From Singulisphaera sp. GP187 (GTDB taxonomy: Bacteria; Planctomycetota; Planctomycetia; Gemmatales; Gemmataceae), in assembly GCA_945905925.1 (NCBI GenBank), contig CAMDQN010000032.1, positions 1 to 52,419 of the forward strand: DNA of 52,419 bases. The letters are read 5' to 3'. The number at the start of each line of letters is the position of its first letter. The stretch's first letter is position 1. Of this stretch, positions 41,327 to 47,930 are shown in pieces. A program made the position numbers and the translations under genes. The notes under the pieces are model-generated. The model saw nothing but the letters and a program-made list of their open reading frames with translations, was not told the DNA's origin and searched no databases.

Positions 41327-42651
41327 ACCGGAAGACGTACTGGATCACCCGCCGCGCGCTGCTCCGCGGGTTCGGCGCGACGATGGCGCTGCCGTACCTC
41401 GAAATCATGGGCGGGCAGACGCTCGCCGCGGAAGCCAGCGCGAAGGAGCCGCGGCGCCTCGCGTGCTTCTACATCCCCGGCGCCATCGGGCGCTCGACGT
41501 GGTTCCCGACCGACACCGGGAAGGGCTACACCATCTCCCCGGCTCACAAGCCGCTCGAGAAGATGCGCGACGAGTTCACGGTGCTGACGAACCTGTCGCA
41601 CATCACCGGGCGCATCAGCGGTCACGTCCACCCGTACAACTGGCTGACCGGCCACAACATCAACATCAACCCGGGCACGATCACCAACACCGTGTCGATG
41701 GATCAGGTGGCCGCGAAGCACCTCGGACCGACGTGGGTGCCGTCGCTGGCACTGTCGTTCGCCGACGGCGTCGGAACCGCGACGCTCTCCCGCAACGCGC
41801 TGGGCGTGGACGTGGCGGCGACCGCGAACTACCGCACCGTGTTCGAGCGGCTGTTCCCGCCCGCGGACAAGGATCAACTGAAGGACGCGCACGCCCGCCT
41901 CGCGCTCAACAAGAGCGTGCTCGACACCGCCGGCGCGGGCGTGAAGGATGTCCAGAAGCACCTCGGCGCCGACGACAAGAAGCGGCTCGACCAGTACCTC
42001 GATTCGATCCGCGAGGTGGAGAAGCGCCTGGACGACAGCGAACTCATCCTCGACCGCGGGCGGCCGAAGTTCGACGAGGAGGCCGTGAAGACCGTGCCAC
42101 AGGGCAAGAACGGAATGCGCGAGCACATCGAGATGATGATGGACCTGATCGCGCTCGCGTTCCAGACCGACATGACCCGCGTGGTGACGCACAGTTTGGG
42201 CGGCGAGGGCGGGCCGAACTACGACGAGTACAAGGACTGGGCACAGAAGGCCGGCGCCCCGGTGCGCGGCGCGCACGACGTCCACCACAAGGCGCAGGGC
42301 GCCGCGGACTCGCCGGAGGCGCAGGTGATCTTCGCCCGCGACCTGATGCTGGTCGAGTGCCTCGCGCGCCTGATGACCAAGCTGAAGGGGGTCCGCGCCG
42401 CGGACGGCAACCTGCTCGACCACACCGTCGTCCTGTTCGGCGGGGCGCAGATCTCGAGCCACTCGGGCAAGAGCTTCCCGACGCTCCTCGCGGGCGGGCG
42501 CAAGCTCGGGTTCAAGCACGGCCGGCACGTCAAGTACGAGGGCGACAAGGTGCCGATGTCGAACCTGTACCTGACCATCCTCCAGCAACTCGGCTGCCCG
42601 GTGAAGGCGTTCAAGGAGAGCAGCGGCCCGATCTCGGAGGTGTTGGCCTGA
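41323..42651 (+). CDS. Tat-exported DUF1552 protein
   Basis: 442 residues from ATG at 41323, overlapping the upstream stop. The signal is TRRALLRGFGATMALPYLE (arginines at 10-11). Family blocks: ACFYIPGAIGRSTWFP near residue 45, GHVHPYNWLTGHN near 102, LDQYLDSIREVEKRL near 220, FQTDMTRVVTHSLGGEG near 280 and VVLFGGAQISSHSGKSFP near 365. It ends the DUF1501-WD40-cytochrome-DUF1552 operon. The 85 bases to the convergent gene at 42737 are GC-rich, with TGACCCGC and GCGGGTCA inverted copies at the two stop codons, which may serve as a shared two-way terminator. Confidence 0.9.
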   Translation: MNRKTYWITRRALLRGFGATMALPYLEIMGGQTLAAEASAKEPRRLACFYIPGAIGRSTWFPTDTGKGYTISPAHKPLEKMRDEFTVLTNLSHITGRISGHVHPYNWLTGHNININPGTITNTVSMDQVAAKHLGPTWVPSLALSFADGVGTATLSRNALGVDVAATANYRTVFERLFPPADKDQLKDAHARLALNKSVLDTAGAGVKDVQKHLGADDKKRLDQYLDSIREVEKRLDDSELILDRGRPKFDEEAVKTVPQGKNGMREHIEMMMDLIALAFQTDMTRVVTHSLGGEGGPNYDEYKDWAQKAGAPVRGAHDVHHKAQGAADSPEAQVIFARDLMLVECLARLMTKLKGVRAADGNLLDHTVVLFGGAQISSHSGKSFPTLLAGGRKLGFKHGRHVKYEGDKVPMSNLYLTILQQLGCPVKAFKESSGPISEVLA

Positions 42652-42736
42652 CCCGCGGACGGGATCGCCGGGAGAGCCCTACTGGCGGGCCACGTCCCGA
42701 AGCCCGGCCGCGGCGGGCGCAGACCGGGACGGCGGG

Positions 42737-44485
42737 TCACTTCGCGAACACGATCTTCTTGCCGTCGAAGGTGACCGTCTGCCCGCCGACGGTGAGCTTG
42801 TCGCCGTCGGCCTTCACCTCGGGGTGCTTGTCCTTCGACAGCGTCATTACCGTGAAGGTCTGCCCGCCGGCGGTGACCTTCGTGAACTGGGCGGCCGCGT
42901 CGGACTTGCCCTCGCCGATGCCGACGCCCACGAGCAGCAGCGGCGCGCCGGAGGCGGCGGAGAAGTCCACCGCCAGGTGCCTCTCGCCCGTCGCGATCAC
43001 GCCGGAGCCGTCCTTCCCGGGCGCGAACTCGGCCGGTTTCGGCGAGGTGAAGTTGCCGAACTCGTACCGCTTGCCGAGGCCCCACACCACCACCGGCCCG
43101 AACTTCGGCTTGTACCCGTTCTTCGGCCCGTACCCGAGCAGGGCGGTGACGACGATGTCGTCCGCGTCCTTCCACCGGTTGCGGAAGCAGTAGTACCCGT
43201 GGACGCGGTCCTCGATCGCCTGCGGCAGAACGCCCGCGGGGTTCTTGGCTTCGACCCCGATCGGCCAGTTCGTGAAAGCCACGACCGCCTTCCACGGTGA
43301 GGTGAGCGCGTCGTAACTCTTCTCGCCCTTCGCAAGCCACCCCTTCTCGTTGATCCAGGCTTCCTTCGTGATGAGCTTGTGCTCGGCGGGCTCGACGAAG
43401 TTCTGATACACCCACAGGAACGCGGGCTTGTAGCGGTCCTCGATGACCCCGAACCCCTGCGCGAACTGCCCGCCGTGCGACCAGTCGCCGCCGCGGTAGA
43501 ACTCGTGCGTGCCGTAGCTCGGCCCGCCGTTGGTTATCCGGTTCGGGAACTGGGGGCGGCCGTCCTGCGGGACGATCTCCATCGCCCACCGGAGTGCGAT
43601 GAACTGGGCGTTGGGCCGGGGGGTGACGAAGTCCTTCCCGCACGCGACCCGAGCCGCCTGGAGCCAGAGCTGGAACCCGGTGTCGGACGAGACGTGGCTC
43701 GGCCCCTGGCTCTCGGCGTACCAGCCGTGGTCACCGAACCCCCTGGTGAGCATGGCGTGGGCGTTCGTGTAGGCGTCGGGCAGCCACTCTTCCCAGATCT
43801 TCACCCCCTCGGTGCCAGGGTCGCCGGCCAGGGCGGCGGCCGCCACCGCCCCGCAGATGATCCCGCCGGTGTGGTTCTTCTCCGGCCCGTACTTGGGCTT
43901 GCGGACCACCTTCTCCAGGTTGAACCCCTGGGAGTCCTTGACGTCGAGGAACGCCTTCGCGACCCGCTTCCGGTCGGCCTCGGCCCAGCCGTCGTAGCAC
44001 AGGTCGTACCCCAGACCCGCGACCGCCCACGACGACCCCGCCCGCAGTTCGCCGTTCGGGTCGGTGAACGAGTAGCGGCCGTCGCGGTCGGCCTCGCCCT
44101 TGATCATGCGGTCGAAGCACTGGAGCCCGAGGTCGGCGTACTTCTTCTCGCCGGTGAGCTGGTACAGAAGGCCGTACCCGGCGGCGTGGCCGATCGTGAA
44201 GGCACCGACGGTGTGCTCCGGCTGGCCCGGCGGCAGGAGCGTGTCGCCGTTCTTGCCGTCGAGCAGGAACCGCAGGCGTTTGACGACGGCCTTCCCCTCG
44301 GGCGTCTCGGCCCGCTTCTTGACGTCGGGCACGTCGCCCTTGCGGAAGAGGAGCCGCGGGTGCTCGCCCGGCTCGGGCTTCTTCCACTCCTTCAGGTCGG
44401 CGGGCCACGGCCCGTCAGCGGCGGGAGCAACGGCCGGGCAGGTTAGGCAAATGGCCGCGAGGCCGAGTCGGAAGAGGTGCGTCAT
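42737..44485 (-). CDS. Secreted polysaccharide-lyase-like (alginate/heparinase fold) protein
   Basis: 582 residues from ATG at 44485, followed by a signal peptide (MTHLFRLGLAAICLTCPAVA). HPRLLFRKGDVPDVKKRAETPEGK near residue 38 is the N-terminal signature of heparinase II/III and alginate-lyase-like proteins with an alpha/alpha toroid. Further helical-toroid blocks follow (HAAGYGLLYQLTGEKKYAD; SSWAVAGLGYDLCYDGW; NHTGGIICGAVAAAAL), and the C-terminal part (about 400-580) looks like the beta-sheet domain. Catalytic residues cannot be assigned safely. It is a single gene behind the minus half of promoter element D, back to back with the ECF sigma gene. Confidence 0.75.
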   Translation of the reverse strand: MTHLFRLGLAAICLTCPAVAPAADGPWPADLKEWKKPEPGEHPRLLFRKGDVPDVKKRAETPEGKAVVKRLRFLLDGKNGDTLLPPGQPEHTVGAFTIGHAAGYGLLYQLTGEKKYADLGLQCFDRMIKGEADRDGRYSFTDPNGELRAGSSWAVAGLGYDLCYDGWAEADRKRVAKAFLDVKDSQGFNLEKVVRKPKYGPEKNHTGGIICGAVAAAALAGDPGTEGVKIWEEWLPDAYTNAHAMLTRGFGDHGWYAESQGPSHVSSDTGFQLWLQAARVACGKDFVTPRPNAQFIALRWAMEIVPQDGRPQFPNRITNGGPSYGTHEFYRGGDWSHGGQFAQGFGVIEDRYKPAFLWVYQNFVEPAEHKLITKEAWINEKGWLAKGEKSYDALTSPWKAVVAFTNWPIGVEAKNPAGVLPQAIEDRVHGYYCFRNRWKDADDIVVTALLGYGPKNGYKPKFGPVVVWGLGKRYEFGNFTSPKPAEFAPGKDGSGVIATGERHLAVDFSAASGAPLLLVGVGIGEGKSDAAAQFTKVTAGGQTFTVMTLSKDKHPEVKADGDKLTVGGQTVTFDGKKIVFAK

Positions 44486-44533
44486 GTGGTGCAGGGAGGG
44501 TGAGTTTGGTGAGTTTGGAGGAGGTCTACAACC

Positions 44534-44599
44534 GAACCCCGCTCTCGGGCTGCGGCAGACAGCGGCATACCCGTCTGCGCGAGTCGGTTGGTGGAGTTC
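44534..44599. promoter_or_regulatory. Face-to-face promoter element D, ahead of the ECF sigma gene
   Basis: GAACCCC at 44534-44540, 16 bases, AGAC at 44557-44560, 12 bases, GTCT at 44573-44576, 16 bases, GGAGTTC at 44593-44599 (one mismatch). It has the same geometry as element A. On the plus strand it would give a leader of about 180 bases before the sigma gene at 44750; on the minus strand about 80 bases before the lyase-like gene. Confidence 0.7.
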
Positions 44600-44749
44600 A
44601 GTTGGGGGCTTCCTCATTCATGCCGGTTCGATCTAATACTCCGTCCGTTGACCGCCACGCTTCTGTCGATCGCATTCGCCTCGCCCGCCTTCGGTGCCGC
44701 GCCGTCGGGTGGTTCTGTCTGCCGTGTGGCTTTGCAGGTATTCAGTCCT

Positions 44750-45331
44750 ATGGATCGAACGCCGAAACCCGAAGGGCCGACGCCCGAGGCCGACGGGCTG
44801 GTGGGGCAGGTGCTGGCCGGCGAACTGGACGCCTTCGCCGGGCTCATCCGGCTCTACGAGGCCGACGTCTGGCGGATCGCCTCCAGCCTCTTGCGCGACT
44901 GGGGCGCGACCGAGAGCCTGGTCCAGCAGGCGTTCATCGACGCCTACACCCACCTGGGCCAGTACCAGCCCGGGACCGATTTCGGGGCGTGGATCCGGAC
45001 CCTGACCCGGAACCGGCTCCGCAAGGAGTACCGCGGCGACACGAGGGCCGAGCAGCGGCTGGCGGTGTACCGCGAGCAACTGGCCGAGCGGCTCCGGGCA
45101 GAGGACCCCGGCCGCGACGACTCGGAGGTCTACCTGGCCGCCCTGCGGAGTTGCCGCGCGGAGTTGCCGGCCGACGAGGCCGCGATCCTGAAGTTGCGGT
45201 ACGAGAAGGGGCTGTCGTTCGAGGCCATCGCCGCGCGCCGGGACACGACCCCGGCCGCGGTCCAGCGGGCGATCTCCCGCATCCGGTTCCGGCTCCGGGC
45301 CTGCATCGAGGGGCAGTTGGGCACGACATGA
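44750..45331 (+). CDS. ECF-type RNA polymerase sigma factor
   Basis: 193 residues from ATG at 44750; a longer frame upstream lacks sigma character. Region sigma-2 spans about 20-95 (LAGELDAFAGLIRLYEADVW; ATESLVQQAFIDAYTHLGQY; FGAWIRTLTRNRLRKEYR). Region sigma-4 spans about 130-190 with a helix-turn-helix (LPADEAAILKLRYEKGLSFE; AAVQRAISRIRFRL). A Glu/Arg-rich linker joins them. It directs RNA polymerase to -35/-10 promoters of the GAAC type. Its stop overlaps the ATG of the FecR/WD40 partner (ATGA), typical of sigma/anti-sigma pairs. Promoter element D upstream suggests autoregulation. Confidence 0.92.
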   Translation: MDRTPKPEGPTPEADGLVGQVLAGELDAFAGLIRLYEADVWRIASSLLRDWGATESLVQQAFIDAYTHLGQYQPGTDFGAWIRTLTRNRLRKEYRGDTRAEQRLAVYREQLAERLRAEDPGRDDSEVYLAALRSCRAELPADEAAILKLRYEKGLSFEAIAARRDTTPAAVQRAISRIRFRLRACIEGQLGTT

Positions 45332-47229
45332 ACCGCACCGACGAACTCACCGACCGGCTACTCGACGGCACCATCACGGACGCCGGGGCGGTCGAACTGA
45401 ACGCGCTCCTGGAGGCGGACCCGAACGCGCAGGCGCGCCACCTCGCGCTCGTCCGGCTGGAGTTGGTGCTGCGCGGCCTTCGCACCGAGTTCGACCTGGC
45501 CGGACCGACGGTGGCGAAGATCGCCACCGAGCGACTCGAGCGGACGACCACGGCGGTGATGACCGAACTCGCCGACCGGCGGGCGGGCGCCGGGCGCGCG
45601 GCTCGGCACCCGCGCATTTTGGCCGCGTTCGCCGCCCTGGCCGTCGCGCTTCTTCTGGCGGTCTGGCTCGGCACCCGCGCCCCGAACCCCGCGCCGCACA
45701 CCCCGCACGAAGGGGCCGCGGTCGAAACCCCGCCGCGGCAGGGGGATCCCGGCAATGGTGTCCCGGTCAAGCCCGAGTTGGCGCGACTCACCATGATGTC
45801 CGGGACCGTCGAGGTGGTCGGCCCCGGCGGCGCCGCCCCCGCCCGAGCGGGCCAAGTTCTGGAGCGCGAGCAGACCGTCCGGACTGCAGGCGAGGAAAGC
45901 ACCGTGGTCGTGGAGTTCCCCGACCGCGGACGGGTCGAGATCCACCCGGAGACGGCGGTGCGGCTCATGCCGGTCGCCGGCGGGGGTGACGCGTGGAAGG
46001 TGTTTCTCGTACAGGGGCGGGTCACCGCGGTCGCGACCGGTCGGCGGCTCGTGGTCGGCGTGGGTGCGGCCGATGTGGACGTCGGCCGCGGCTCGTTCTC
46101 GGTGTACTCGTCGGGACCGGGTTCGGCGCGGGTCGAGTCGCTGGGCGGGGACGTGCGGGTCGTCCGCGGCGGGCCGACCGAACCGGTCCTGCTCGGCCCC
46201 GGTCGGGCGGCGTTCGTCCGCGACGAACAGGCGTCCGTCCGGGTCGAGTCGCCGCGGAAGCCCCAGAACACCCCCCTCGACCAACTCGCCTTCCCCGGCG
46301 CACTCGACGTCATCTTCGCCGAGCGGGGTGAGGTGTGGGCCGCCTCCGCCAAGCAACTTGTGCGGTGGCACCCCGCGAGCGGGGGCAAGCCCGCCACGAC
46401 CGAACGCCAGTTGTTTGCTTCGCCGGCGTCCAACGACGGGGCCGCGGCCGTCCTCTCCGCCGACCGGCGGACGCTAGTCGCCTTCCGGGGGGACGACAAG
46501 GACGACCGGGTAACGCTCCGCGACCTGCCCGGCGGCGACGTGCGGAAGGTTCTCCCCGTGCGGGTGACCGAACCCCGCTTTTTGTGTGCGCCGCCGGACG
46601 CGAGTTGGGTGGCGACGGTAGACCCGAAGCCGGCCGACCCGAAGGCGGCCAACCGGGTCCGGGTGTGGGACGCCGCGACCGGCGCAGAGCGGTTCGCCCG
46701 CGATTGGGAGAGCCGCCCGTCGTGCCTGGCATCCACCCCCGACGGGAAGTGGCTGGCCGCCGAAGTCCCGGGCTCGGCCCGCGGGGCGGACAACCCGGTT
46801 GTGTTCCTGAACGCGGCCACGGGCGAGGAAGCCTTCGCCCTGCCGACGCGCCGCCGGCCGGTAACCGCGCTGGGCTTTGGCCCCGACGGCCGGGTCATGG
46901 CCGCCGGTTTCAACGGCGCGGTCCAGATCTGGGACGTCCCCGGGCGCAAACTGCTCCGCACGCTCGAGGGGTTCGAGCGGGTCGTCTCCCGCGTGGCGTT
47001 CAGCCCGAAGGGCGACTTGGTCGCGGTCGGCACGCACGACGGGCAGGTGTGGGTGTGGTCCGTCGCGACCGGGCGCCGGGCGCAGGTGATCGAGACCGGC
47101 ACCCGCGTGGTGCAGTCGCTCGCGTTCAGCCCGGACGGGAAGCTTCTTGTCACCGCCACGAACAAGGCCGGCGTCGCCGTGTGGGAGGTCGCCCCCGAAC
47201 CGGCGAAAGACCCGGACCCCGACGCGTGA
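45328..47229 (+). CDS. Membrane FecR/WD40 protein, probable anti-sigma partner
   Basis: 633 residues. Residues 1-90 are a helical cytoplasmic part (TDELTDRLLDGTITDAGAVE) of the kind that precedes FecR domains in planctomycetes and would hold the sigma factor. A single membrane span lies at about 96-116. A FecR-like domain follows at about 145-290 (SGTVEVVGPGG; VVVEFPDRGRVEIHPETAV; GSFSVYSSGPGSARVESLGG). The rest (about 300-625) is a WD40-like propeller with FSPKGDLVAVGTHDGQVWVW and FSPDGKLLVTATNKAGVAVW. The propeller sits outside the cytoplasmic membrane and is the natural sensor. The anti-sigma role is inferred from gene order and topology. Confidence 0.82.
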   Translation: MNRTDELTDRLLDGTITDAGAVELNALLEADPNAQARHLALVRLELVLRGLRTEFDLAGPTVAKIATERLERTTTAVMTELADRRAGAGRAARHPRILAAFAALAVALLLAVWLGTRAPNPAPHTPHEGAAVETPPRQGDPGNGVPVKPELARLTMMSGTVEVVGPGGAAPARAGQVLEREQTVRTAGEESTVVVEFPDRGRVEIHPETAVRLMPVAGGGDAWKVFLVQGRVTAVATGRRLVVGVGAADVDVGRGSFSVYSSGPGSARVESLGGDVRVVRGGPTEPVLLGPGRAAFVRDEQASVRVESPRKPQNTPLDQLAFPGALDVIFAERGEVWAASAKQLVRWHPASGGKPATTERQLFASPASNDGAAAVLSADRRTLVAFRGDDKDDRVTLRDLPGGDVRKVLPVRVTEPRFLCAPPDASWVATVDPKPADPKAANRVRVWDAATGAERFARDWESRPSCLASTPDGKWLAAEVPGSARGADNPVVFLNAATGEEAFALPTRRRPVTALGFGPDGRVMAAGFNGAVQIWDVPGRKLLRTLEGFERVVSRVAFSPKGDLVAVGTHDGQVWVWSVATGRRAQVIETGTRVVQSLAFSPDGKLLVTATNKAGVAVWEVAPEPAKDPDPDA

Positions 47230-47252
47230 GGCCGGGGCGTCAGACGGTCCGG

Positions 47253-47290
47253 TCTGGCACCGTGCCGCCCGCGGGCGGCACGGTGCCAGA
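47253..47290. terminator. Perfect 38-base palindrome after the FecR/WD40 gene
   Basis: The 19 bases TCTGGCACCGTGCCGCCCG are followed directly by their exact reverse complement, ending at 47290. It lies 23 bases after the stop of the FecR/WD40 gene and 61 bases before the truncated PQQ gene. As RNA it would form a very stable GC hairpin, so terminator is the simplest reading. With no U-tract and no loop beyond the central bases, a protein-binding or recombination site is also possible. Confidence 0.5.
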
Positions 47291-47351
47291 GCAGGACCCG
47301 ACGTACCACGCGAGGAGAGCGACGAGCGTGGTCGGCATACCGAGGGACATC

Positions 47352-47525
47352 ATGCGACTGAATGCGATCCGAGTCACAGCCACCCTTGCCATCGGTTTGC
47401 TGACCATCAAGACGGCCGCCGCGGCCGACCCGGCGAAGGGTCCGTCGCCGTGGCCGCAGTTCCGCGGGCCGGGCGGGCAAGGGCACGCCGACGCCGACAT
47501 CCCCACCGCATGGGGCGAGGGTGTT
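47352..47525 (+). pseudogene. 5' remnant of a PQQ-like propeller gene cut by the IS3-like element
   Basis: ATG at 47352 follows GAGGGAC and opens a signal peptide (VTATLAIGLLTIKTAAAA), then PWPQFRGPGGQGHAD and PTAWGEG, the standard opening of planctomycete PQQ-repeat proteins. After about 58 residues the family match ends and the frame runs into insertion-sequence DNA, stopping at 47570. No continuation of the propeller is found on the far side of the element, so the remainder has been lost from this locus. Confidence 0.75.
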
Positions 47526-47603
47526 ATGGTTCAGTCGGAACTGGAAGAACGCGGTAGGGGCGTGCATTAATCCCAACGGGAGGTCCGTACGTCCAAGTCA
47601 CGT

Positions 47604-47930
47604 GTGTTCACGGCAGTGGAGAAGGTTGTCATCCTCAAGAAGCACCTGGTCGAGAAGGTGCCTATCTCCGATCTGTGCGAACTGCACAAGATCCACGTCA
47701 ACACCTTCTACTACTGGCTCGAGGTCTTCTTCGAGAACGGGGCCGCCGCGTTCCAGGCCAACACCAAACCCAAAGCCGCCACCGACGCCAAGGACAAGAA
47801 GATCGAACAGCTCGAAGCCAAACTCGTCCGCAAGAACGAGGTCGTGGCCGACCTCCTCGAAGCTCACACCACGCTTAAAAAAGTCTTGGGGAAAGTTAAC
47901 CGCGCAGTGGGTGCCACACGACACGCGTGA
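47604..47930 (+). CDS. IS3-like transposase OrfA
   Basis: 108 residues. Residues 1-60 form the helix-turn-helix DNA-binding part (EKVVILKKHLVEKVPISDLC then LHKIHVNTFYYWLEVFFENG). Residues 65-100 are a charged coiled coil with Leu/Val spacing (KKIEQLEAKLVRKNEVVADL), as in IS3 OrfA. The stop overlaps the probable GTG start of orfB by 20 bases; orfB lies in the +1 frame relative to orfA. The run A6G at 47877 is out of phase for the usual -1 slip, so coupling by re-initiation is more likely than frameshifting. Confidence 0.8.
   Translation: MFTAVEKVVILKKHLVEKVPISDLCELHKIHVNTFYYWLEVFFENGAAAFQANTKPKAATDAKDKKIEQLEAKLVRKNEVVADLLEAHTTLKKVLGKVNRAVGATRHA

Noticed and set aside
17201-44599. The five symmetric elements as copies of a dispersed repeat (REP or MITE)
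   Set aside because: Only the four boxes and their distances are conserved; spacer and centre sequences differ completely, unlike a copied element.
47877-47883. A6G slippery sequence as a programmed -1 frameshift site in the IS3-like element
   Set aside because: In the orfA frame the codons are AAA AAA GTC, out of phase for a -1 slip, and orfB lies in the +1 frame. A coupled GTG start at 47911 explains orfB better.
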